Source of the DNA: Caproicibacterium argilliputei
Lineage (GTDB): Bacteria > Bacillota > Clostridia > Oscillospirales > Acutalibacteraceae
Direction of reading: 5' to 3'
NCBI RefSeq assembly: GCF_029211325.2
Contig: NZ_CP135996.1
Coordinates: 1,178,001-1,242,000, forward strand
Length of the DNA: 64,000 nt
The position numbers were made by a program, and so were the translations under genes. Positions 26,357 through 33,962 of this stretch are shown piece after piece. Numbering within the stretch: position 1 is the stretch's first letter; each line of letters starts with the position of its first letter. The notes under the pieces are model-generated. The model made no database searches. It worked only from the letters and a program-made list of their open reading frames with translations, and was not told the DNA's origin.

Positions 26357-27004
26357 ATGTTAGCAGTTGATATGCATGAATATACAAAAATTATAAAAAA
26401 GCGTGAAATCCTGAAGAATGTCAATCTGCAGTTAGAGGCAGGCGGCATCTATGGACTGTATGGGCATAACGGTTCTGGTAAGTCCATGCTGATGCGCGCA
26501 ATTTCCGGATTGATTATGCCAACCAGCGGGTCGGTCGCAGTCTTCGGCAAAGAGATTGGGAAAGAAGCTCCTTTTCCTGATGACATGGGTTTAATCATTG
26601 AGAATGTGGGGTTTTGGCCGCATTACACCGGATTTGAAAATTTAAAGGCGCTTGCTTCTATTCGCGGCAAACTGACAGATGGGGAAATACGGGATGTGAT
26701 TGCCCGCGTGGGGCTTGACCCAACGGATAAGCGAACCTATCGAAAATATTCATTGGGAATGAAACAGCGGCTCGGAATCGCGCAGGCGATTATGGAACAG
26801 CCGAAACTATTGCTGCTGGATGAACCGACCAACGCACTGGACGAAGATGGTGTGGCACTGGTACGAAAAATCATTCGAGAAGAAAACGACCGCGGTGCAA
26901 CTGTCATTTTGGCAAGTCATAATCAGGAGGATTTAACCAGCTTGTGCGCGAAGTTTTATAAAATGAACGATGGCGTGCTCAAAGAGGAGGCGCTGCAGGC
27001 ATGA
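26357..27004 (+). CDS. ABC transporter ATPase, module 2
   Basis: 215 residues, RBS AAGGAGG. Walker A GHNGSGKSM near 36, signature SLGMKQR near 130, Walker B LLLLDEPTNALD near 150. Strongly similar in pattern to the module 1 ATPase (both have YGL-x-G-x-NGSGK, MLMRxISGLI and KKYSLGMKQR-type sequences). Start follows the permease stop with no gap; its stop overlaps the next start. Confidence 0.92.
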   Translation: MLAVDMHEYTKIIKKREILKNVNLQLEAGGIYGLYGHNGSGKSMLMRAISGLIMPTSGSVAVFGKEIGKEAPFPDDMGLIIENVGFWPHYTGFENLKALASIRGKLTDGEIRDVIARVGLDPTDKRTYRKYSLGMKQRLGIAQAIMEQPKLLLLDEPTNALDEDGVALVRKIIREENDRGATVILASHNQEDLTSLCAKFYKMNDGVLKEEALQA

Positions 27005-27675
27005 AAAAGAAATGGTATCTGATACCTGCCGCGCTTTTGCTTGTATGTGTCGTTTTGGCTTTTGCCGTACGAACCACTTACACGGACACGACAGCGCAGA
27101 GTGGACAGTTTGCCTATTCCTGTTCCACTTCCTTACAGCCGGTGCTGGATTCTCTGAAAGTTCAAAAAGTATCTGACATTCCTGAAAATCTGGTGCAAAA
27201 TGCAGATGCAATTGTAAGGGCAAAGTTTGACGGCGACCGCACTTTCAGTACCAACGCATTTTTTTCGACCGTCAAGGTGACGCAGGTTTACAAGGGTTCG
27301 CAGAGCTTAAAGGGAACGGATTTGAGAATTGTTGAGGCAGTCGATTATTTTTCTTTTGTAAAGACTTTGAATGCGGGAGACAGTTTTTATATCCCTCTGC
27401 AAAAGGGAGATGACTATTTGCTGATTCTAAAAAAAGTACCGTTTCAGTCTTCAAGAAAGTTGACGGATTTTCAAAAAAATCAATATTATCCTTACACCCA
27501 GAGTGCGTTTGGCGCGTTCCGTATGGCGCAGGATAAACAAACGAAATTGTTCGGTAAAAATGACAAACGCACGCTGGATACTCTGCAGGGTTATGATGTC
27601 CCTGCAAGTGACCAGAAGTCGTTGGATGCTTATTATCAGGTAAAAGAAAAAGTGATGCAGCTTTTAAAAATATAG
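27001..27675 (+). CDS. Membrane-anchored accessory protein of module 2
   Basis: 224 residues. N-terminal anchor (WYLIPAALLLVCVVLAFAV) and an external domain with the stretch IVRAKFDGDRTFSTNAFFSTVKVTQVYKGSQSLKGTDLRIVEAVDYF, which resembles beta-rich extracellular domains that read AxVxxVYKG. It occupies the place of the DUF5028-like gene in module 1 but the sequence differs. ATGA overlap with the ATPase. Function unknown; immunity or scaffold suggested by position. Confidence 0.7.
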   Translation: MKKKWYLIPAALLLVCVVLAFAVRTTYTDTTAQSGQFAYSCSTSLQPVLDSLKVQKVSDIPENLVQNADAIVRAKFDGDRTFSTNAFFSTVKVTQVYKGSQSLKGTDLRIVEAVDYFSFVKTLNAGDSFYIPLQKGDDYLLILKKVPFQSSRKLTDFQKNQYYPYTQSAFGAFRMAQDKQTKLFGKNDKRTLDTLQGYDVPASDQKSLDAYYQVKEKVMQLLKI

Positions 27676-27749
27676 GAATTATCAATGCGAATATAGAAGG
27701 ATATCGTGGGTTACAGAGCGTCGTCTGTGGATAAGGATGTGGGATGATT

Positions 27750-27772
27750 AATTCCAATTGTAAATTGGAATT
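27750..27772 (+). repeat. Perfect inverted repeat at the end of module 2
   Basis: AATTCCAATT and AATTGGAATT around GTA. There is no T run after it, so it is a weak terminator or a protein-binding dyad just upstream of the copy 3 promoter region. Confidence 0.55.
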
Positions 27773-27773
27773 A

Positions 27774-27989
27774 TATTGGACTAAATGTAAATAAAAGAGA
27801 AAACCCATATCGTTTATCGCCAATTTACCATCACTTATCGTTTTGGTGTTGACTTTTGTGGAAAAAAGATGTATAATATTATTAAGAAATAGGAAATAAA
27901 TCAAGTCACAAGAAACTATTTCTAACTTGTGTTTGTAAATATTCTGTACTTTTCAACGGCCGAAAAAGCATAGAATGTTTTACATAAAA
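27774..27989 (+). promoter_or_regulatory. Shared promoter/leader repeat, copy 3
   Basis: Third copy. The upstream 70 bp are the same as in copies 1 and 2. The promoter is TTGACT 27849-27854, 17-bp spacer, TATAAT 27872-27877, a better -10 than in the other two. The early leader differs by small insertions and deletions, while the hairpin block CTTTTCAACGGCCGAAAAAG and the AGAATGTTTTACATA end are kept. Conservation of the boxes but not of a reading frame shows regulatory rather than coding constraint. Confidence 0.82.
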
Positions 27990-28044
27990 TGTTTAAAGAA
28001 GCGGTACATGAAATCAAATCAAAATTTTGAAAGGGGAATTTATC

Positions 28045-28449
28045 ATGAAAAAAATCAGTAAAACAGTTGTTGCCATTATGGCAGCGGGACTCGTAACTTG
28101 CGCTGCAAGCCTTCCTGTGTTCGCATCACAGTATAAAAATTACAATATGTCGACTTCTAGTACAACATCAGGTCCTCATAAGTATATGAATAACAGTCCA
28201 ACACACTATCAGATACAGTATGATAACACAATTAGTGGTGCTAATAGTGGAAGAGATTCCGCAGCGGTCAGTTGTTATAAAGATGAATGGACCTATGCCA
28301 CTTTGAAGCCGGATGATCAGACACATCTTGGTAATGGCAGATGGTACCCTTGGTGGGCAAGCTGCGAAGCTGGAGATTACAACTTGGTTTTGACTGTGAA
28401 AGCAAGTGGCAGAACGCTTACCGCAACTGGGACAATACAGAATTTTTAG
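28045..28449 (+). CDS. Secreted protein 3 of the triple peptide/ABC locus
   Basis: 134 residues, ATG 28045 after GAAAGGGGA. Signal peptide MKKISKTVVAIMAAGLVTCA…LPVFAS; mature part about 106 residues, Tyr/Asn/Ser-rich start (YKNYNMSTSSTTSGPHKYMN), two Cys (SCYKDEW, ASCEAGD) that could form a disulfide, and a C-terminal beta strand pair (YNLVLTVKASGRTLTATGTIQNF). Followed by a terminator and then a MacB-like ATPase plus large FtsX permease, the gene set typical of lactococcin-972-like loci, although the peptide itself is not a clear member. Confidence 0.85.
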   Translation: MKKISKTVVAIMAAGLVTCAASLPVFASQYKNYNMSTSSTTSGPHKYMNNSPTHYQIQYDNTISGANSGRDSAAVSCYKDEWTYATLKPDDQTHLGNGRWYPWWASCEAGDYNLVLTVKASGRTLTATGTIQNF

Positions 28450-28524
28450 TTGCATCGTTCGTTAAAATAAGATGAATTGTCAAGACAAGTGCGTCAGTTT
28501 ATGAAAACAATTCACATTGTTTTG

Positions 28525-28564
28525 CACGGAGAATTGCAAATCTGCGGTTCTCCGTGATTTTATT
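28525..28564 (+). terminator. Terminator between secreted protein 3 and its ABC genes
   Basis: CACGGAGAA (28525-28533) pairs with TTCTCCGTG (28548-28556), then ATTTTATT. It lies in the same relative place as in modules 1 and 2. Confidence 0.85.
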
Positions 28565-28591
28565 CGCAAAAAATGATTGGAGGCAGAAATT

Positions 28592-29263
28592 GTGCAGCTG
28601 TTTACGGAAAATATATATCGGGACTATGGGGACGGGGAAACGGTGGTTCATGCCCTGCTTCCAACAACGCTAACCTTTCAACCCGGGGAGCAAGCGGCTA
28701 TCATTGGAGCAAGCGGTTCCGGAAAAAGCACGCTATTAAACTTGCTGGGTGGTTTGGACACGCCGACTGGCGGAATGGTACGCTATGGGGAAGAGAATCT
28801 GTATCAGATGAAAGCGGACGACCTCGCGCGCTTTCGCAGGCGGCACATCGGTTTTGTTTTTCAGGCATACAACTTGATTCCGGAGTTGACCGCCGAAGAA
28901 AACACTCTGGTGCCGCTTTTGTTGGATGGGCAGAAGAAGGAAGAGCCTTTCTTTACAGAGGTTACAGAAGCACTTGGTTTGCAAAATCGCATGACACACT
29001 ATCCGGATGCACTTTCTGGGGGACAGCAGCAGCGTGTCGCCATCGCACGGGCGCTGATTCATCATCCAGATGTGCTGCTGTGTGATGAACCGACCGGCAA
29101 TTTAGACAGTAAAAACAGTCAAGAAGTCATGGACTATTTATTTACGCTTTCGGAGAAATGGAGCATTACCCTTTTGGTGGTGACACATGATGCAAAAATA
29201 GCGCAGCGCTTTCCGCGTATCCTACATATTGAGGACGGACAGGTGGGCGGTGATCTGTCATGA
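28592..29263 (+). CDS. MacB/LolD-type ABC ATPase, module 3
   Basis: 223 residues from GTG 28592 (TTGGAGG eight bases upstream). Walker A GASGSGKST near 38, Q-loop FVFQAYNLIPELTAEEN, canonical signature LSGGQQQRVAIARAL, Walker B LLCDEPTGNLDS. It pairs with the FtsX permease that starts in its stop codon. MacB-type systems move peptides or transduce force across the membrane and often confer bacteriocin immunity. Confidence 0.95.
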   Translation: MQLFTENIYRDYGDGETVVHALLPTTLTFQPGEQAAIIGASGSGKSTLLNLLGGLDTPTGGMVRYGEENLYQMKADDLARFRRRHIGFVFQAYNLIPELTAEENTLVPLLLDGQKKEEPFFTEVTEALGLQNRMTHYPDALSGGQQQRVAIARALIHHPDVLLCDEPTGNLDSKNSQEVMDYLFTLSEKWSITLLVVTHDAKIAQRFPRILHIEDGQVGGDLS

Positions 29264-31848
29264 GCGGAAACAGATTTTTGACGAAGCAGTACATGAAGCA
29301 TCATCGCCGCCAGCAACTGGGGGCCATACTGATTCTCACGTTATTTGCTTCCGCAGTTTTGAGCATGTTGTTTTTAACGCAGTGCTTTCACGCTACAAAT
29401 CAGCAGGCGGCCTATAACCACTATGGTTCCTTTGGCGGCCAGACAATTTTTGCCGATGCAAATAAAGTGGAGCAGAATCAGAAAAAGTTGGCGGCAGAGG
29501 GAGACGGCATCGTTTCCGTGCAGGCACAGGTGGAAACCAGTGACGCGACGGATGCTGTGTATATAGGCTATATGGACGAAAATGCACGAAAGCTGCGTGC
29601 GGTGCGTGTAAAAGAGGGCAGCTTTCCAACCAGTGCACAAGAAATTGCATTGGATCAGGATGCGTACTATCGTCTGAATTTAAATGTCAAGGTCGGTGAT
29701 AAGGTTACATTAAAAACAGAAGCAAATGGCAAGACCCAATCAGAAACTTATACGCTGACTGGCATTTTATATGATTACTGTGACCATTGGAAAAAAATTG
29801 TGCAGGATATTTTGGTGCAATTCAAAAACGTATCCTCTACAGATCCAAAGCTGCCGTCTGTTTTGATCGGTGCAGTTCCGGAGAAAACGATCGCTACGCA
29901 TCTCCTTTATCAAACGGAGGTGGAACGACCGGAATATGGTAGCACTTTTATATACAATATGGAGCTTCACAACGTAGAATACTACACAGAACAGCTTGAC
30001 CGCTCTACCGCAAATGTTACCATGTTTATTGGTGGTTTCTTTTTGGTCTTAACCGTGTTTGGCACTTGGGTGTTGGCACACGTGACTCTGCAGAGTCGCG
30101 AAAAATTCACACGAACGCTGCAGAAAATTGGCTTGACACGCAAGGAACTGCGTACCCAGTTTTTGATGCAGGCAATGCTGTTGACGGGCATTGCGTGGAT
30201 TTTCAGTATCCCCCTTTCTTTCGGCATTTTAGCAGTTGTACTGGCTCTTTCCTCAGCATGGGGTTCGCCTCTTCTGTTTTCAGTTTCGTGGTGGATGCCG
30301 CTTATTTCATTAGGGTTGCTGCTCACGGTAAGTATTCTTATCTTTTTACTGCAGGCGCGCAGTATGCAAAAAGGCAGGAGTAAAAGCAAAGAGAAAAAGC
30401 AGAAAAAAGCCAAGGCGGCACAAACGTTTACACAGTTATGGTCGAAACTTTATCGAAAGTCCCGGTATGGCCGTATGACGGCGCTGACGGTGCTTTGTTT
30501 TGGCTGTGTGCTGATTTTAGAGTTTGGTGCATTTTCGGGGGAAGCGGCTGCTGCCACACATTATTATGGTGTAGTGGATGCGTTGGGAACCATAGATTAT
30601 CAGAGTTCCGTAGAGCAGGGCGCACAATATCCAAGCCTAATGGGAGCCAATCTGCCAAGAGACGCAGGGATGTCTGCAAAAAAACTTGCGCAGCTGCAAA
30701 ATAGTTCTGACTTAGATGTGAAGTGTGCGTATATTAATAATTATCTTTTACCTGCATTCATTCGGGTTCAGAAGGGACATTCCACACCGCTTTTGGATAA
30801 ACTTATGAAAGAGCATACCTATGAAAAAGATTATAATTCATCGAATGACGCGCAATGTGCGAAAGAAAATAAACAAGCAAAACAAGATTTCGGATATACG
30901 GATCAGGATATTCTCATTACCAAGCCAGAAATCATTGCGGTTGACCGTGAGACTATGAGAAAACTTCTGCAGGCCGCGCACCGAACCTGTACAGAAACGG
31001 AATTGGATGAATTTGTACAGGGCAAGAAAGTCTATTCCATGGGAACAGATTTTCAAAAGGGCGATTCTTTTACAATCTCAATGGCAATCGTACCGGTGGG
31101 CATAACCGAACAAAGCATCCATGGAAAAGGGAGAAATAAAGATTTTCGGGTTACTGTGCAGGGGAACTTTACGCTGCCGCAAAAATTATTTGGCAGTCCA
31201 GTCGCATTTCCCTACGGAACGCAACAGGGGAATCCTTCCATTGCAATATCGGCTGAGGCTGTGATGGCTGCAGATCCACAGCTAGGGTATTATAGTGTAT
31301 GGGCGAACCGTGCGCATCCAAATGACGCTGCGTCCAGTGCAAGGGCAAGCGATCTGATTCACAGAGTCACAACTTCCTCAAAAGGAATGGGGATAATTGA
31401 CAGAGAGGAGAGCATCGCTGCATGGCAGCAAAAAGCGCAGCAGGAAAAGTGGCCGGTGTATGCGCTGACGCTTGTGCTGGTTGCAGCGACGCTGGCCGCA
31501 GTTACGGCGCTGAACCGAATCAAACTGAAATCCAACCTGCACAGTTACGCGCTGCTGTGTGCAGCAGGCATGGAGCCCGGTCGGCTTCAAAGAAATCTGG
31601 TCAAAGACAGCATAAAGAGTATTGGCGTCGGGTGCATATTCGGTTTTTGTGCAGCAACGGTTTTCTGCGTACTGCTCATACAGCATTACTGGTATGTCCC
31701 TTTGCTGAATATTTGGCTGAGTGCCGTACTGCCGCTTACACTGCTGTGCATCGTTGCGATTTTGTGCATAACGGTTGTTTCCAGCACCGCAACAGTGCGT
31801 AAAATGTTAAAGAGCAGCATTTTAGCTTCTTTATCGGAACAATATTAA
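29260..31848 (+). CDS. Large FtsX/MacB-type ABC permease, module 3
   Basis: 862 residues. First helix near 20-45, an extracytoplasmic domain (about 45-245), a three-helix FtsX block (about 250-370), a basic cytoplasmic linker (SMQKGRSKSKEKKQKKAKAA), another helix near 405-425, a second external domain and a final FtsX block (about 730-850). The two-FtsX layout and size fit the bacteriocin-associated membrane proteins that accompany lactococcin-972-type peptides and BceB-like detoxification permeases. Start overlaps the ATPase stop. Ends at a strong terminator. Confidence 0.88.
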   Translation: MSGNRFLTKQYMKHHRRQQLGAILILTLFASAVLSMLFLTQCFHATNQQAAYNHYGSFGGQTIFADANKVEQNQKKLAAEGDGIVSVQAQVETSDATDAVYIGYMDENARKLRAVRVKEGSFPTSAQEIALDQDAYYRLNLNVKVGDKVTLKTEANGKTQSETYTLTGILYDYCDHWKKIVQDILVQFKNVSSTDPKLPSVLIGAVPEKTIATHLLYQTEVERPEYGSTFIYNMELHNVEYYTEQLDRSTANVTMFIGGFFLVLTVFGTWVLAHVTLQSREKFTRTLQKIGLTRKELRTQFLMQAMLLTGIAWIFSIPLSFGILAVVLALSSAWGSPLLFSVSWWMPLISLGLLLTVSILIFLLQARSMQKGRSKSKEKKQKKAKAAQTFTQLWSKLYRKSRYGRMTALTVLCFGCVLILEFGAFSGEAAAATHYYGVVDALGTIDYQSSVEQGAQYPSLMGANLPRDAGMSAKKLAQLQNSSDLDVKCAYINNYLLPAFIRVQKGHSTPLLDKLMKEHTYEKDYNSSNDAQCAKENKQAKQDFGYTDQDILITKPEIIAVDRETMRKLLQAAHRTCTETELDEFVQGKKVYSMGTDFQKGDSFTISMAIVPVGITEQSIHGKGRNKDFRVTVQGNFTLPQKLFGSPVAFPYGTQQGNPSIAISAEAVMAADPQLGYYSVWANRAHPNDAASSARASDLIHRVTTSSKGMGIIDREESIAAWQQKAQQEKWPVYALTLVLVAATLAAVTALNRIKLKSNLHSYALLCAAGMEPGRLQRNLVKDSIKSIGVGCIFGFCAATVFCVLLIQHYWYVPLLNIWLSAVLPLTLLCIVAILCITVVSSTATVRKMLKSSILASLSEQY

Positions 31849-31857
31849 AACGCAAAA

Positions 31858-31908
31858 GAAAAGACGGCAGAAGTGTCATGTGAAGTGACACACTGCTGTC
31901 TTTTTCTG
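31858..31908. terminator. Bidirectional terminator
   Basis: AAAAGACGGCAG…GTGTCA pairs with TGACAC…CTGCTGTCTTTTT. It separates the peptide/ABC locus from the convergent CAP gene. Confidence 0.88.
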
Positions 31909-31918
31909 TGTAAGAGAG

Positions 31919-32713
31919 TTATCCAATGAACTGCTGTGTCCAAATGAACTGTCCATTCGCATTTTTTGCAACGCCGACGCCAATTTGCGTAAAGGAGGCG
32001 TTCAAAATATTTTTGCGGTGGCCTTCAGAATTCATCCAGCCATTCATGACCTGTTCCGGAGAGGATTGTCCCATTGCGATATTTTCGCCCGCTGTGCGAT
32101 ACGAAATTCCGAACTGCTTCATCATTTCAAACGGTGTGCCGTAGGTCGGGGAGGTGTGGTCAAAGTAATTCAGCTTTGCCATATCTTCCGATTTCAGTGT
32201 GGCGGTGTTTGTCAGCTGTGTGTTGACAGACAGGGCGCTAAGCCCGTAGGATGCCCGCTGCTGGTTAACTAACTCGACCACTTCCTCTTGAAAGGCAGCG
32301 TAACCTGTTGTGGAAGTCTGGGAGGATGCTGCGCTGGAAGCAGAGGAGGAATCTGTATGGGAGACACTGCTTGCAGAAGAGGAAGCACTGGCTGCTGCTG
32401 ACGACGGGCGGGAGTTGCTGCTTGGTGTGCTGCTGGGCTTGGCGGGTTTTGAGGTCAGCGGGCAGTTAGAAGAAACCGATTCTTTAGAGCTGGCAGAGTT
32501 GGAAGCAGCAGACGCAGAAGACGTACTTGCTGCTTTCGAAGAAGCGGATTTGGAAGCTGGCAGGACCTCCGTGCAGGAGGAGGTGCTTGTTTGGGCTGCG
32601 GCAGAACTGGCAACTGACGCAGCTGGTTGTTCTGCAGACTGCGAAAGGGCGGTGCCGCCGGCAATTAGGCTGGCGAGCAAGGATGCGAGAATCGCGAACA
32701 GTTTAAAATGCAT
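31919..32713 (-). CDS. Secreted CAP-domain (SCP/PR1-like) protein
   Basis: 264 residues. Signal peptide (LFAILASLLASLIAGGTALS), a long low-complexity Ser/Ala linker (about 25-145), then a CAP domain of about 120 residues with the family motifs VVELVNQQRASYGL, HTSPTYGTPFEMM, GENIAMG and GWMNSEGHRKNIL. YkwD-like proteins of this type are secreted by spore-formers; their role is unclear. The Ser-rich stretch may attach the domain to the wall or be glycosylated. Start ATG 32713 has AAGGAGA upstream on the minus strand. Confidence 0.9.
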   Translation of the reverse strand: MHFKLFAILASLLASLIAGGTALSQSAEQPAASVASSAAAQTSTSSCTEVLPASKSASSKAASTSSASAASNSASSKESVSSNCPLTSKPAKPSSTPSSNSRPSSAAASASSSASSVSHTDSSSASSAASSQTSTTGYAAFQEEVVELVNQQRASYGLSALSVNTQLTNTATLKSEDMAKLNYFDHTSPTYGTPFEMMKQFGISYRTAGENIAMGQSSPEQVMNGWMNSEGHRKNILNASFTQIGVGVAKNANGQFIWTQQFIG

Positions 32714-32867
32714 GGTCGTTGTCTCCTTTTCAAAATTTTTAGCAGGTTACAAATATGTAATCTTCTTTGCAATCATGTTACCACTGGAAGGGAAAGCAAG
32801 CAACGCACAAATTCTGGAAGGCTGCTTTGTGCAGGCAAGTACAAGTGTCAGCAAATAAAAAAACCTC

Positions 32868-32923
32868 TTTATTTCCGGCAGTCTGCACAGCGGACTAACC
32901 GGTGATAAAGAAGTTTTTTGGCG
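32868..32923 (-). terminator. Terminator downstream of the 51-residue gene
   Basis: AAAAAACCTCTTTAT pairs with ATAAAGAAGTTTTTT around an inner CCGGCAGTC/GACTAACCGG stem. It lies just after the stop of the small minus-strand gene at 32934. Confidence 0.8.
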
Positions 32924-32933
32924 GAACGGAAAC

Positions 32934-33089
32934 CTATCGCTGATCGTCGATTGTGGCGACGCTGTTGCTGTTGGCAAGTTCAGTAAGGTCGTCATACGGA
33001 ACGTCGGTCGTTGTGCCAACCAGCAGTGCGATATCGACTGCATTTAGCGGTGGGTCGTTTGTTCCATTGTTATAAGGATACACATTCAT
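32934..33089 (-). CDS. Small hypothetical protein, 51 residues
   Basis: Minus-strand gene with TTAGGAGAATCAAC before the ATG (complement of 33087-33089) and a strong terminator after the stop, so it forms a monocistronic unit. The protein (MNVYPYNNGTNDPPLNAVD…VATIDDQR) has no Cys, no signal peptide, is acidic and Asn/Asp/Thr-rich. No family recognised. The remaining bases up to 33294 hold only an extended -10 sequence (TATGCTATAAT, 33249-33259) that probably serves the HD gene. Confidence 0.65.
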   Translation of the reverse strand: MNVYPYNNGTNDPPLNAVDIALLVGTTTDVPYDDLTELANSNSVATIDDQR

Positions 33090-33294
33090 GTTGATTCTCC
33101 TAAGCGCAGGAAAGCAAATGGGAATTCGCTTTACGAGCCAAGTTTTATGTCTGATTCCGGGATATTATATGCGAAACATATAGGCTCCGTGCGGTTTTTC
33201 AAACAACCGTGCATGGTAGCAAGCAGAATCCGCTACCTTCGCAGGGCAAGATATGCTATAATAAACGGCATAGTAGGGAAGGAGCAAAAGCAGA

Positions 33295-33894
33295 ATGGCA
33301 TATCAGGATGAATTTATCGAAATTTTTAATCAGAAGATTCACAGAGCCGGTGCAAGGGAGCTTTTGGAGTGGCTGCAGCACACGGATTTCTTTACAGCAC
33401 CGGCGAGCACCCGGTATCACTGCGCGTGTGAAAGCGGCTTGGTGCAGCACAGCATCAGCGTATACCAGACGATGCTGCGTTGGTTTGAGCCAGAAACCGA
33501 CAGCGAAGAAAGCTTCGCAATCTGTGGGCTTCTGCACGATGTCTGCAAAGCGAATTTTTATAAGCAGAGCGTCCGCAACGTAAAAAATGAGGAAACCGGA
33601 AAGTGGGAGCAGCGCCCGTACTACTCAATTGACGACCAGTTTCCTTATGGGCACGGTGAAAAATCCGTCTTCCTGATTGAACGCTTCCTACGCTTGAAAA
33701 CCAGTGAGGCGATGGCTATCCGCTGGCATATGGGCGGTTTTGACGATGCCGCGCGCGGTGGCTGCACGGCAATTTCGCAGGCATATCAAAAATATCCGCT
33801 TGCGGTGAAGCTGCATTTGGCAGATTTCGAGAGTACCTATCTGCATGAAAACGGAACATCGGCTGTGCCGAACGGACACCATCCAGCAAAGTAG
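33295..33894 (+). CDS. HD-domain phosphohydrolase
   Basis: 199 residues. Metal-binding HD superfamily pattern: His in LVQHSISVY (near 45), HD in LLHDVCKANF (near 80), His in YGHGEKSVFL and RWHMGGFDD, and the late Asp in LHLADFEST. This arrangement fits a cytosolic phosphohydrolase acting on nucleotides or related phosphates. RBS GGAAGGAG. Single gene, ending at a terminator convergent with the lipase. Substrate not determinable. Confidence 0.88.
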   Translation: MAYQDEFIEIFNQKIHRAGARELLEWLQHTDFFTAPASTRYHCACESGLVQHSISVYQTMLRWFEPETDSEESFAICGLLHDVCKANFYKQSVRNVKNEETGKWEQRPYYSIDDQFPYGHGEKSVFLIERFLRLKTSEAMAIRWHMGGFDDAARGGCTAISQAYQKYPLAVKLHLADFESTYLHENGTSAVPNGHHPAK

Positions 33895-33909
33895 AAAAAC
33901 GAGAGTAAA

Positions 33910-33962
33910 AAAATGCGGCTCCGGCAGCTTATGAACAAGCGTGCCGGAGCCGCATTGTGTTT
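33910..33962. terminator. Bidirectional terminator
   Basis: AATGCGGCTCCGGCA and TGCCGGAGCCGCATT form a perfect 15-bp stem, with A and T runs outside. It lies between the convergent HD and lipase genes. Confidence 0.92.

Noticed and set aside
28045-28449. Calling secreted protein 3 a lactococcin 972 bacteriocin
   Set aside because: The neighbouring ATPase and FtsX-type permease fit such loci, but the mature sequence does not show the usual Trp/Gly/His-rich pattern of that family, so no family name is given.
32310-32858. 182-codon plus-strand frame opposite the CAP gene
   Set aside because: It is the antisense of the Ser/Ala-rich linker, giving a Glu/Ala/Leu-rich artefact with no start signal.
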